64,000 nt of DNA from Haloferax marisrubri (GTDB lineage Archaea > Halobacteriota > Halobacteria > Halobacteriales > Haloferacaceae). The notes beneath the pieces are model-generated. The model ran no database searches. It had not been told where the DNA came from and was given only the letters and a program-made list of their open reading frames with translations. Shown here piece after piece: positions 42,807 through 50,842 of this stretch (its first letter is position 1; each line of letters starts with the position of its first letter). A program made the position numbers and the translations under genes. The stretch covers positions 124,001 to 188,000 of the forward strand of contig NZ_LOPW02000017.1 in NCBI RefSeq assembly GCF_001469875.2. The letters run 5' to 3'.

Positions 42807-43994
42807 TCACGCGGCGGGCGAGAGTTGCTTGAGCGCCTTGCGCAGCTCCGTCTCGTCGGGCAGCGCGTAGATATCGCAGGTGAACTCGTCGTCGTCCGTC
42901 CGAATGGTCGAGTCGATGAGGAACGCGTACTCCTGAGACTGCGCGAGATCGGTCGCGAGCGGGTCGATGATGGCCGACCCGATATCGTGGACGTGCTTCG
43001 GCGGCGAGATGTCGATGGTCGTTTCGAGCGCGTTGGCCCAGCCGTCGAGGAAGCCGGAGGTCGTGATGTTCCCGATTTCCTGAATCGCGCTCTGGCGCAT
43101 CGCTTCGTCGCCCTCCATACCCGGGAGGAGGCTACTCGCGATGTTCTCGGCCGACGGCTCGTCGAAGAGGATGGCGATGTAGCCGCTCGGCGTCCCGCTG
43201 AACTCCAAGACGACGCCGCGGCGAACCGCGTCGGTCAGCGACATCGGCACCCCCTCGATGGGGACGAAGCTCAGCCGACTCACCTCGACGGTCGTGTCGA
43301 TACCCGTCATCGCCGTGATGTCCTCCGAGGCCTGATTCGCGCCGTCGTTTATCATCTCGGAGAAGGCGGCGAACGACTCGACAGGGAGCGCGCCGTCCTC
43401 GCCGCTCGCCTCGACGATGGTCTCGATGGACGAGGCGGTCGGCACCATGTACAGGTCGAACTCGATGGCGTTGTCCGCGGCCTCCAACTGGTTGCGGAAG
43501 ACGAGCACGTGCTCGTCGTCGCCGCCGTTCTCGAAGCCCTCGGCGTCGACGTGGTCGAGCGGGCCGTCGTTCTCGTCGTCGACGTAGGTCGGCGTCGTGA
43601 TATCGACGGTGGTGTCGAGGTAGTCGGCCCAACCGTCGATGAAGCCGCCGAGCATGATGTTCGCGACCTCCTTCAGGCTACTCTCGGCGAGTTCTCCCTC
43701 GGCGTCGGTGGCGTCGATGCCCGGCATCAGCGCGTCGACCAACCGCTCTGCGGACTCGGGTGAGAACGCCAACACGGTGTGGCCGTCCAGCCCGCCCGAA
43801 AAGCCGATGTGGACGCTCACGAGGTCGCGCTCGGCGAACTCGTTTTCGACGTCTGACTTCGTTCCGAGTTCCACCTTGGTGACGTTGACGTACGTGTCGA
43901 TACCGGCGAGCGTGGTCAGAGAGCCCGCGGCTTTCTCCGCGCCCGAGTGGGCGAGCCGACTGAACGTGCGAAGCGACCGGACGTCGAGATTCAT
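42807..43994 (-). CDS. cheC: CheC-type CheY-P phosphatase, tandem two-domain form
   Basis: 395 residues, double the size of a single CheC. Two CheC domains follow one another. The first (about 30-190) has the active helix SSLKEVANIMLGGFIDGWADYL, the second (about 225-385) has SAIQEIGNITTSGFLDGWANAL. Each keeps the (S/D)-x3-E-x2-N signature of CheC phosphatases. CheC dephosphorylates CheY-P and interacts with CheD. The start overlaps the cheY stop by four bases (ATGA), so translation is coupled. Confidence 0.93.
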   Translation of the reverse strand: MNLDVRSLRTFSRLAHSGAEKAAGSLTTLAGIDTYVNVTKVELGTKSDVENEFAERDLVSVHIGFSGGLDGHTVLAFSPESAERLVDALMPGIDATDAEGELAESSLKEVANIMLGGFIDGWADYLDTTVDITTPTYVDDENDGPLDHVDAEGFENGGDDEHVLVFRNQLEAADNAIEFDLYMVPTASSIETIVEASGEDGALPVESFAAFSEMINDGANQASEDITAMTGIDTTVEVSRLSFVPIEGVPMSLTDAVRRGVVLEFSGTPSGYIAILFDEPSAENIASSLLPGMEGDEAMRQSAIQEIGNITTSGFLDGWANALETTIDISPPKHVHDIGSAIIDPLATDLAQSQEYAFLIDSTIRTDDDEFTCDIYALPDETELRKALKQLSPAA

Positions 43995-44359
43995 GCCTCA
44001 GCCTGAATCACGTCGGCGATTGCCTGGAGCACGTTCGGCTTCTGGAACGGCTTCGTGATGTAGCCGTCCGCCCCCGCCTCGACCGCCTCGCGCATCTTTT
44101 CTTCCTGTCCGACCGACGTGCACATGATGACCGATGCGCCGGCGTCGAGTGACTTGATTTCGGACGTCGCTTCGATGCCGTTTCGAATCGGCATCACGAC
44201 GTCCATCGTGACGACATCGGGTTCGAGTTCGCGGTAGAGTTCCACCGCTTCGACCCCGTTTTCGGCCTCGCCGACGACTTCGTGTTCACCCTCGAGGAGC
44301 TGTTTGAGGAGGTTCCGCATGAACGCAGAGTCGTCCACGACCAGTACCTTGCTTGCCAT
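43991..44359 (-). CDS. cheY: Chemotaxis response regulator CheY
   Basis: 122 residues, a single receiver domain. The acidic pocket is D9-D10, the phospho-acceptor is Asp53 (VVTMDVVMP), and T81/S82 and Lys103 (YITKPF) complete the switch. Phospho-CheY contacts the archaellum through CheF and the ArlCE/D ring to reverse rotation. ATG 44359 is preferred; the 30 extra in-frame codons upstream have no receiver homology and would cover the promoter. First gene of cheY-cheC-cheD. Confidence 0.96.
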   Translation of the reverse strand: MASKVLVVDDSAFMRNLLKQLLEGEHEVVGEAENGVEAVELYRELEPDVVTMDVVMPIRNGIEATSEIKSLDAGASVIMCTSVGQEEKMREAVEAGADGYITKPFQKPNVLQAIADVIQAEA

Positions 44360-44384
44360 ACCTCCAGATTTCCGAAAATCACAC

Positions 44385-44418
44385 CATAAACCCTTCCTCC
44401 CCATTATCAAGGCTGATA
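44385..44418 (-). promoter_or_regulatory. Motility-type dyad and TATA box of the cheY operon
   Basis: The dyad lies at 44405-44418 (plus reading TATCAAGGCTGATA). On the minus strand the hexamer TTTATG begins 14 bases downstream, at 44390, and cheY starts at 44359, which fits a TATA box at about -27 with a very short leader. Confidence 0.72.
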
Positions 44419-44521
44419 CGGCATCGAGAGCGCGGTTCGCCCGCGTCACACCGTATCGGCTGAGGATTCGAGCGTTCCGCCGCTCGAACCGGAACCCGTC
44501 ACCGGCGCGTCATCGGCCGCA

Positions 44522-45181
44522 TCAGCGTCGGCGCGGCGGGAACGAAGCGCCGGTGTCTTCGACGGCGTCGAGAAGGTCGCCGATGCTGTCGTCGCGTCCG
44601 AGTCCGTGTGCAGTCGCGAGCGCCTCGACGGCTCGGGCGGGATAGGTGACCTGCACCTCCGAAGCTAAAAGCAGGATACCGAGCACCTCGTCGCGCGGCG
44701 TGTCGGCGCTGCCGACGGCGTCGGCGTACCACGAGAGAAACGAGTTGACGACCTCGGTCACGTCGTCGGAAACGGTCTCGTGGCGGGTGACCTCGCCGTC
44801 GACGAGCGCGGTGGTGACGAGCGCGTGGTCCGCGCGGACCGCCCCGACGCGTTCGGCGAGCAGGCGGCGGGCGAGGACGGCCCGCTTTTTCGGGTCTTTC
44901 GGGAGGACGAGTTCGGGAGTCGGCGCGTCTTCGCCGCGCTCGCCGTCCTCGGTTTCGTCCTCGGAACCGGGCGGTGTGGCGGCCGCCGCGTCGGACGCTT
45001 GACGCTCGTCGTCGGCGGCGTCATCGACCGGCGTTGGCGGCCTGTTGTCTCCCGTCGAGATGACGTACCGGCCCGTGTCGAGCGCCGCGACGTGCTCGTC
45101 GCGGCTGATATCCAGGTCCTCCGCCCCGACGACACCCTGTTCCCGCGGGTGATTGGGAGGACGTTCGTCCTCGTCGTCCAT
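44522..45181 (-). CDS. Haloarchaeal protein of unknown function in the chemotaxis cluster
   Basis: 219 residues from ATG 45181. The N-terminal ~100 residues are acidic and low in structure (DEDERPPNHPREQG, DDAADDERQASDAAAATPPGSEDE). The C-terminal domain (about 115-210) is mostly helical: PELVLPKDPKKRAVLARRLLAERVGAVRADHALVTTALVDG and LGILLLASEVQVTYPARAVEAL. No domain is recognised (possibly DUF7500). It lies upstream of cheY on the same strand and is divergent from the wHTH gene. A CheY-operon promoter separates it from cheY. Confidence 0.65.
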   Translation of the reverse strand: MDDEDERPPNHPREQGVVGAEDLDISRDEHVAALDTGRYVISTGDNRPPTPVDDAADDERQASDAAAATPPGSEDETEDGERGEDAPTPELVLPKDPKKRAVLARRLLAERVGAVRADHALVTTALVDGEVTRHETVSDDVTEVVNSFLSWYADAVGSADTPRDEVLGILLLASEVQVTYPARAVEALATAHGLGRDDSIGDLLDAVEDTGASFPPRRR

Positions 45182-45313
45182 CGGCGGATGCTCGGTGCCG
45201 TGGCATATAATCCCATCGTCACCGTGCGTGGGGGACTCACTACTATGACTGAGAACGTGGCAGATGGACAACCAACACATTGACAAGCCGCGCGTCCTGA
45301 TAAATCTCCATCT

Positions 45314-45652
45314 ATGGAGTCTGACAGGACCCTCTCGGCACTGGGGAACGAATACAACCCAGACATCCTCCGTGCCGCGGACGAACCCCACTCGGCACAG
45401 GAGTTCAGCGAGATGTTGGATATTCCCATCGCGACCTGTTATCGCCGAATCGAGGAACTGACGGCCGCGGGCCTCCTCGAACTGCACGACCGGGTTCTCT
45501 CCGACGAGCACCGACGAACGAACGTCTACCGCCGCGAAGTCGACGAAATCGTCGTCCGGTTCGAAGGCGACGACTACACGGTCAGCGTGACCGAGCGCCC
45601 GGAGGTGAAGAACAAACTCGACGACGTGTGGCGGAAGATTACGCAGGACTGA
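45314..45652 (+). CDS. Small winged-helix transcriptional regulator, candidate archaellum regulator
   Basis: 112 residues. An ArsR-like wHTH: LSALGNEYNPDILRAADEPHSAQEFSEMLDIPIATCYRRIEELTAAGLLEL (about 7-57), then a wing (DEHRRTNVYRREVDEIVVRFEG). It is followed by the archaellin genes on the same strand. Its position directly before arlA1 and its DNA-binding fold make it the first candidate for binding the dyad shared by motility promoters. Only a half-site (TGATA at 45298-45302) is seen before this gene itself. It shares the small wHTH layout of the methanogen archaellum regulator EarA, though orthology is not established. Confidence 0.78.
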   Translation: MESDRTLSALGNEYNPDILRAADEPHSAQEFSEMLDIPIATCYRRIEELTAAGLLELHDRVLSDEHRRTNVYRREVDEIVVRFEGDDYTVSVTERPEVKNKLDDVWRKITQD

Positions 45653-45758
45653 ACCGCTCCGGCTCCGGACTCTTTTCTTACGTTTTCTGAGGTAAGTACC
45701 ACTAGCGTCTCGCGTGAGCGTGCGAAGTATTTTACTTATCGACGCATCGGCCGTGCGA

Positions 45759-45794
45759 TATCAGTCTTGATAGTGAGGGCCGTAGCGTTATGTA
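45759..45794 (+). promoter_or_regulatory. Motility-type dyad and TATA box of arlA1
   Basis: The dyad TATCAGTCTTGATA is at 45759-45772. Fourteen bases after it comes GTTATG (45787-45792), the likely TATA box. Transcription would start near 45815, giving a leader of about 50 bases before ATG 45866. A second AT-rich stretch, TATTTTACTTATCG at about 45728-45741, lies just upstream of the dyad and could be an alternative promoter. Confidence 0.68.
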
Positions 45795-45865
45795 GCACCT
45801 GTCCCAGTTGACGAGTGACGGTTCCCCGCTCCCCGCTGAGTGTGGGACCAAACCCACGACAACCC

Positions 45866-46507
45866 ATGTTCGAAAACATCAAAGAAGACCGGGGTCAGGT
45901 CGGTATCGGGACCCTCATCGTCTTCATTGCGATGGTTCTGGTCGCCGCAATCGCGGCGGGCGTCCTCGTGAATACGGCTGGCTTCTTACAGGCCACTGCC
46001 GAGGACGCCGGACAGCAATCCGTGAACAAGGTCACTAACCGTGTCGACGTCGTCAACGCCCACGGACTGGTCAACCAGTCCGGTGAGGAGCGTACCGTCG
46101 ACCAGATCTTCCTGACCGTTCGTCTCGCGGCCGGCTCCGGAAGTGTCTCTCTCGAAGATACGACGGTCAAGTACCTGAGTGAGACCACCGCGCGGACGCT
46201 CACCTACAACGACACCAACGCCGCCAACGATCAGGCGGACCCCGCTAACCTGACGACTGGCAACAACTTCACCGCGGGCGTCCTCGAGGACAGCGACGGT
46301 TCGTTCGAGGTCCTCAACGAGCAGTCCGACCGCGCTGAGATCGTCATCAACACCTCGACGGTCGAAGGCTCCTCCGCCAACGGTACGGCGACGGGCCAGA
46401 CGGTCAAGCTCGACATCACCAGCCGCAACGGTGGTACGACGCAGGTCATCCTGACGATGCCCCAGCAGCTCGCGGGCAAAGATAACAACGACCCCATCGC
46501 GCTCTAA
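45866..46507 (+). CDS. arlA1: Archaellin A1 (filament subunit)
   Basis: 213 residues from ATG 45866. A class III signal peptide with preceding charged residues ([10 protein letters not shown]) is cleaved by the prepilin peptidase after Gly10 (RG|QVGIG). The hydrophobic assembly helix [27 protein letters not shown] follows. The mature beta domain has six sequons (NQS, NDT, NLT, NFT, NTS, NGT), matching N-glycosylated haloarchaeal archaellins. It polymerises into the rotating filament. The first ~55 and last ~17 residues are almost identical to ArlA2. Base composition is lower in GC than the flanking genes. Confidence 0.96.
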   Translation: MFENIKEDRGQVGIGTLIVFIAMVLVAAIAAGVLVNTAGFLQATAEDAGQQSVNKVTNRVDVVNAHGLVNQSGEERTVDQIFLTVRLAAGSGSVSLEDTTVKYLSETTARTLTYNDTNAANDQADPANLTTGNNFTAGVLEDSDGSFEVLNEQSDRAEIVINTSTVEGSSANGTATGQTVKLDITSRNGGTTQVILTMPQQLAGKDNNDPIAL

Positions 46508-46513
46508 GGAGGT
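46506..46513 (+). promoter_or_regulatory. Strong Shine-Dalgarno site of arlA2
   Basis: AAGGAGGT, a near-perfect match to the 16S rRNA 3' end, sits four bases before ATG 46518 and overlaps the arlA1 stop codon TAA. Most genes in this window are leaderless or lack such a site, so it indicates that arlA2 is translated from the shared arlA1-arlA2 mRNA by internal initiation. Confidence 0.85.
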
Positions 46514-46517
46514 TCAT

Positions 46518-47114
46518 ATGTTCAACAACATTACTGACGACGACCGCGGTCAGGTCGGTATCGGCACGCTCATCGTCTTCATCGCGATGGTTCTGGTCGC
46601 CGCAATCGCGGCGGGCGTCCTCGTGAACACGGCCGGCTTCCTGCAGGCGACTGCCGAGGACGCCGGTGAGCAGTCCGTGAACAAGGTCACCAACCGCGTC
46701 GAAGTCCTCAACACCCACGGGACGGTCGGCGACGGTGACCACATCGACAACATGACGCTTACTGTCCGTCTTGCGGCTGGATCGGACGCTGTGGACATGA
46801 ACGAAACGTCGATTAAGTACCTCAGCAGCGACAACGTCGTCACGCTTACGAACAGTACGTCTGCAACGGCGACTGCAACGGAGTTCAACCTCTCGAAGGT
46901 AACCGATGACGATGGTTCCTTCGGCGTGCTTAACAGCATGAACGACCGCTACGAGGTCGAAGTCAACACGGATGCGATCGAAGGTTCTGGCCTCGAAACG
47001 GGCGAGCAGGTCACCCTCGAAATCACCTCCCGCACGGGCGGGACGACGCAGGTCATCCTGACGATGCCCCAGCAGCTCGCGGGCAAGACGCAGGGCGAAC
47101 CGGTCGAACTGTAA
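46518..47114 (+). CDS. arlA2: Archaellin A2 (filament subunit)
   Basis: 198 residues. Signal peptide [11 protein letters not shown] with cleavage after Gly11 (RG|QVGIG), then the same assembly helix as ArlA1. The central variable part has sequons NMT, NET, NST and NLS and is 15 residues shorter overall than ArlA1. The C-terminus [17 protein letters not shown] is shared. The gene follows arlA1 by ten bases with its own strong ribosome-binding site. In related Haloferax the second archaellin modulates filament properties; that role is assumed here. Confidence 0.95.
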   Translation: MFNNITDDDRGQVGIGTLIVFIAMVLVAAIAAGVLVNTAGFLQATAEDAGEQSVNKVTNRVEVLNTHGTVGDGDHIDNMTLTVRLAAGSDAVDMNETSIKYLSSDNVVTLTNSTSATATATEFNLSKVTDDDGSFGVLNSMNDRYEVEVNTDAIEGSGLETGEQVTLEITSRTGGTTQVILTMPQQLAGKTQGEPVEL

Positions 47115-47478
47115 CCCGACTTCGCAGCTTTCCTTTCATTTTAGCGACCTCGACCGCCGAGCGGCGGCGCTGTCATGTGCTCGTGATACACAACTCAGAG
47201 AGACAACTAACTGGACCGGAACGACGCGCTCGCTCGCTGGGAGTCTCGGACAACACGTTCGCTCGGCGGTGACCACCGCGAGTCGCGTCGAGACGGCCGG
47301 GAGGTGAAACGAACCGAACTGGACCGTCCGACAGCGACACGACCCGGAGCGAACACAACCGAACTGACTTGACGAGCACGGCGCGCGCTCCGCGTTCGGG
47401 AACGTCGGAACAGTCGATTCGGTGAAGACAGAAAAAGAGCCGCCGAGACCGGGGCCGCTCGCCGACGAATCCGGCGCG
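47115..47478. other. Intergenic region after arlA2, T-rich terminator
   Basis: The 364 bases between the convergent arlA2 and cirA genes hold no convincing gene. A T-rich run (CTTTCCTTTCATTTTAG, about 47128-47144) about 15 bases after the arlA2 stop is a likely transcription terminator. A small inverted repeat GCCGCCGCT/AGCGGCGGC-like around 47155-47170 follows. The rest shows only short frames with atypical composition. Confidence 0.5.
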
Positions 47479-48219
47479 TTACTCGGTCTCTTCGCCGAAC
47501 CACGGCGGGGATTCGCCGACCATGGAGAACCCGGCCGCCTGCTCGTATATCTTGATGCCGCCCTGTGCGATCTCCAGCGGGAACATCGAGTTCTTGATGC
47601 TCTGCTTGCGCATCTTCGCTACCCAGATGTAGCGGTTGCTCGTCGCGCCCGCGGGGCTCTGGATGAGGTAGATGTTCCCGTCGGTCAGGAAGTTCTCGAG
47701 GCCGATGTCGGTCTCGGGGAAGATGGCCGACTGCTCGGTGGTCAGAAGCGAGGTGAGGCCGCTGTCCTTCAGGATGTCGATGAACTTCAGCAGGTACTGG
47801 CGCTGTTCTTTCTCGTCGTCGAAAAACAGCTGGAACATCGTCAGCGAGTCGAGGACGAGTCGGTCGTAGTTGGTGTCCTGCAGGTCGCCGAGGATGCGGT
47901 CGAGCGTCGTCGAGAAGTCACCGTCGCGGAGGAGCGTCCGCTTGTCGTAGACCTTGATGTCACCGGACTCGACGTACTCGTGCCAGCGGTCGAAGCCGAT
48001 GGACTCGGCCGCCTCGCGGATGTCGTCTTCGGTCTCTTCGAAGGTGAGATACAGGCCGCCTTCGTCGAACTGGTCGACGCCGTTGTAGAGGTACTGGAGT
48101 CCGAGGATACTCTTCCCTGTCCCCGGGTTGCCGCTGATGAGCACCGCGGCGTTCTTGACGATACCGCCGTTCAGGATGGAATCGAGCCCTTCGACACCGG
48201 TCTTGACTAGTTCTGTCAT
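47479..48219 (-). CDS. cirA: KaiC/RecA-family ATPase CirA, motility modulator
   Basis: 246 residues, a single KaiC domain. Walker A GNPGTGKS is at residues 30-37, with GLYLTFEETEDDIREAAE and Walker B region DRLVLDSLTMFQLFF. It lacks the second KaiC domain and autophosphorylation loop of cyanobacterial KaiC. It is related to ArlH, the KaiC-like archaellum protein. Haloferax CirA, encoded between archaellin and arlCE genes, has been reported to influence archaellum expression and cell shape; the name is by that synteny. It is divergent from arlCE across a promoter carrying the motility dyad. Confidence 0.8.
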   Translation of the reverse strand: MTELVKTGVEGLDSILNGGIVKNAAVLISGNPGTGKSILGLQYLYNGVDQFDEGGLYLTFEETEDDIREAAESIGFDRWHEYVESGDIKVYDKRTLLRDGDFSTTLDRILGDLQDTNYDRLVLDSLTMFQLFFDDEKEQRQYLLKFIDILKDSGLTSLLTTEQSAIFPETDIGLENFLTDGNIYLIQSPAGATSNRYIWVAKMRKQSIKNSMFPLEIAQGGIKIYEQAAGFSMVGESPPWFGEETE

Positions 48220-48330
48220 GGTTGTGTTGAAACGTGTGTTGGCTGTCGGGCGAACATCCGTGCCGACGCCGGATAATTCTTCTTACCGCCGCTACGGCGT
48301 CGTCTGACTTTTATTACACGTCCACCGAGC

Positions 48331-48385
48331 GGAAATACCGGGGCGCACAAATATCGGGTCTGATAACGGGACGGGAACTTTCTTG
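48331..48385. promoter_or_regulatory. Motility-type dyad between cirA and arlCE, with TATA-like boxes on both sides
   Basis: The dyad is TATCGGGTCTGATA at 48352-48365 (one mismatch in the left arm). Towards arlCE, TTCTTG starts 14 bases away at 48380; towards cirA on the minus strand, TATTTC starts 14 bases away at 48337. The symmetric placement suggests one bound regulator controls both genes. The 48386-48528 stretch holds a short in-frame-compatible open frame (48410-48532) discussed under findings; the cirA side (48220-48330) shows nothing else. Confidence 0.6.
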
Positions 48386-48528
48386 TACCGACTTACGTAC
48401 CTTGCACCAATGTTACCTGCTCCCCCGAGTCCGTCGGACCGCCCCGGCCGGTCCGCCGCTCGGACGGGTGACAGGCCGTCGCTCGAACGAATCGCCTCGC
48501 AGACGGTGCGGAGGTGCTCGCCGCGAGC

Positions 48529-49971
48529 ATGATGGAGTGGCAGAACGACGAAGACACGGCCGACGCCGGGGACGAAACGGACACGGAAGGACAACACATG
48601 TCATCAGACGATGGACTTGGATTCGAGGAGGGGATAGACGACCTCTCCGACGAGTTTGGTGACTTCGGCGACGACCTCGACGACGGATTCGGCGACGACG
48701 ACGAATTCGGCGGATTCGGCGACGACAACAGCGAGGAACTCGCAGAGCTCGAAGATCGCATCGGCGAACTCGAGAACGAAGTAAGCGCCATCTCGTCGGG
48801 GATGAACACCGTCCGCGAAGAGAACAAACAGATCGGTGAGACCGTCGAAGAGCTCGACGACACGATTCGCAAACTGCTCGACATCTACGAGATGGTCACC
48901 CGCGGCATCAACCCGTTCGTCGACGACGCCCGCGAGATGGGTGGCCTCGACGGCGGTGGCGGGTCGTTCGGTCTCTTCGAGGCGGAAGCCGAAGACGAAG
49001 AGCACCTCGACCCGGAGGTGGCGAACGCCGACGCGGAGTCGTTCTTCGACGACGACTTCGGCGAACTTGACGCCGAGGAGGGCGCGAAGGAAGCGGAACT
49101 CGCCGCGGAGGACGAACTCGTTGAAGCGGAACGCGAGAGCCCCGCGGACGTGCTCGATGACGACGACGAGACCGACGAGGCCGACGACTCGGGCGGCGCG
49201 GGCGGCGCGAGCTTCGACGACCTCAAAGAACAGTACGAGGAGGGCGGCGGCTGGGACGAAGAAGCGGAAGAGGAGGCCGACGAGGCCGACGACCTCGCCG
49301 CCGCTGCCGACCTGGAAGACGAAGAAGAAGCGACGTTCGACGACGCGGAGTCGGTCGAACCCGAGGTCGAGGCCGACGAGGACGAAGACGACTTCCCGGT
49401 CGAGGAGGCGCTCGACGCCGACCCGGCCGACGAAGCGTCCGAACCCGAACCCGAGCCCGAACCGGAGCCAGCGGTCGAAGACGCCGACGGCGACGTTCGC
49501 AAGACGCTCGACGAACTGGAGGCCGAGTACGCCACCGCGGCGATGGCCAAAGACGAGTTGTCCGACGACGCGGCCGACGAGGACGATTCGGCCGCCGAAC
49601 CCGACCCGTCCCCGGCGGTCGAGGAGTCAGACGCCTATCTGACGGGTCTCCCGTCGAACTACGTCTCCGAGGTGCTCGTCCTCGAATGGGCCGAACACCT
49701 CGTCACGGTCGGCGGCGCGCTCGGCGCGTCGCGCGCGCTTCGCCAGTATCGGGAGCAGGACTGGATATCGCGCGCCGTCGAGAGCGAACTGAACGCCCAC
49801 GTCGGGCAGATAGCGCCGTCGGTCGAAGACGCCGACGACCACGAACTCCGCATCGACGACCACCAGACGAGTCTCGCGTACGTCTGCCGCCTCGCGGAGG
49901 ACGTTCCGCGGGGACAACTGTACGACGAGTTGGTCGCCTACGGGGGGAGATTCGATGGGATTCGGTGTTAG
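48529..49971 (+). CDS. arlCE: Fused ArlC-ArlE archaellum ring protein
   Basis: 480 residues. Starts at ATG 48529, though ATG 48532, ATG 48598 or GTG 48514 are possible. The ArlC-like part (about 45-150) is a coiled coil (EELAELEDRIGELENEVSAISSGMNTVREENKQIGETVEELDDTIRKLLDIYEMVTRG). A very acidic linker of about 210 residues (DDLAAAADLEDEEEATFDDAE and EPEPEPEPA runs) leads to the C-terminal ArlE domain (about 375-480: VLEWAEHLVTVGGALGA, IDDHQTSLAYVCRLAEDV). It forms the cytoplasmic ring under the motor that receives the CheF signal. First gene of the arl operon. Confidence 0.92.
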   Translation: MMEWQNDEDTADAGDETDTEGQHMSSDDGLGFEEGIDDLSDEFGDFGDDLDDGFGDDDEFGGFGDDNSEELAELEDRIGELENEVSAISSGMNTVREENKQIGETVEELDDTIRKLLDIYEMVTRGINPFVDDAREMGGLDGGGGSFGLFEAEAEDEEHLDPEVANADAESFFDDDFGELDAEEGAKEAELAAEDELVEAERESPADVLDDDDETDEADDSGGAGGASFDDLKEQYEEGGGWDEEAEEEADEADDLAAAADLEDEEEATFDDAESVEPEVEADEDEDDFPVEEALDADPADEASEPEPEPEPEPAVEDADGDVRKTLDELEAEYATAAMAKDELSDDAADEDDSAAEPDPSPAVEESDAYLTGLPSNYVSEVLVLEWAEHLVTVGGALGASRALRQYREQDWISRAVESELNAHVGQIAPSVEDADDHELRIDDHQTSLAYVCRLAEDVPRGQLYDELVAYGGRFDGIRC

Positions 49972-50392
49972 CGGCTCGACCGCGATTATCTTCCTCGGCG
50001 TCCTCGTCGCCACGGGGACGCTGTACACAGCGACGTCCAACGCGTCGGAGAACGTCCTCGAAGCGCAGGACGCCGACGCGGAGCGGGCGCTCGAACGGAC
50101 GAACACGGACATCGCCGTCACGAACGCGACCTACGACGCGGGCAACGAGAGCCTCACCGTGAACCTGACGAACGCCGGCTCGGAGACGCTCTCGGTGAGC
50201 GAGACGACCTTGCTCGTCGATAACGTCTACGTCGACGTACCGGCGGCCAACGCGAGTGTCGACGGCGACACCGGGACGGACCTCTGGTACGCCGGCGAGA
50301 ACCTCTCGCTCGTCGTCGATGCCGACCCCACGCCCGAGCGCGTGAAGGTCGTCACCGGGAGCGGCGTCGCCGCCACGGGGGCGGTGAGCTAG
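49955..50392 (+). CDS. arlF: Archaellum stator-like protein ArlF
   Basis: 145 residues. One N-terminal membrane helix in archaellin-like position (GVSGSTAIIFLGVLVATGTLYTATS) and an extracellular beta domain with several sequons (NAS, NAT, NES, NLT, NLS). ArlF and ArlG form a complex in the pseudoperiplasm that anchors the motor to the S-layer. It overlaps the end of arlCE by 17 bases, indicating translational coupling. Confidence 0.92.
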   Translation: MGFGVSGSTAIIFLGVLVATGTLYTATSNASENVLEAQDADAERALERTNTDIAVTNATYDAGNESLTVNLTNAGSETLSVSETTLLVDNVYVDVPAANASVDGDTGTDLWYAGENLSLVVDADPTPERVKVVTGSGVAATGAVS

Positions 50393-50842
50393 ATGGCCGA
50401 CATCTCCGTTCCGAGCCTCATCCTATTCATCGCCAGCATCGTCGTCGCCGCCGGCGTCTCGGGCGTCCTCATCGACACCGTGACCGGCATCAGCAGTTCG
50501 CTCGACGAGCGCGGCGGCGACGTGAGTACAGAGATCAGAACCGACATCGAAGTCATAAGCGACCCGCAGGCGGGCGTCTACGACGGCGCGAACGACAACC
50601 TCTCGGTGTACGTCAAGAACACCGGCCTCAGGACGCTCCCGGCGACCAGCGGCGGCTTCGATATCATCGTCGGCGGACAGTATCAGACCAACGTCACGGT
50701 GAACGTCGTCGACGGCACCGAGTGGCGGCCGAGCAACGTCATCGAACTCACGGTGACGGACATCGCGTTGAGCTCGGGCGACTACCGGATGACCGTCGTC
50801 GTCGACGGTGACGAAGAGGTGTTCGAATTCCGCGTATCATGA
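50393..50842 (+). CDS. arlG: Archaellum stator-like protein ArlG
   Basis: 149 residues, starting immediately after the arlF stop. N-terminal membrane helix [23 protein letters not shown] with no cleavable signal, then an archaellin-like beta domain (about 50-149). ArlG forms filaments with ArlF as cap. It overlaps arlH by four bases (ATGA). Confidence 0.92.
   Translation: MADISVPSLILFIASIVVAAGVSGVLIDTVTGISSSLDERGGDVSTEIRTDIEVISDPQAGVYDGANDNLSVYVKNTGLRTLPATSGGFDIIVGGQYQTNVTVNVVDGTEWRPSNVIELTVTDIALSSGDYRMTVVVDGDEEVFEFRVS

Noticed and set aside
46518-47114. ArlA2 as a truncated or broken archaellin
   Set aside because: It has a complete signal peptide, assembly helix, variable domain and conserved C-terminus; the shorter length is due to the variable middle.
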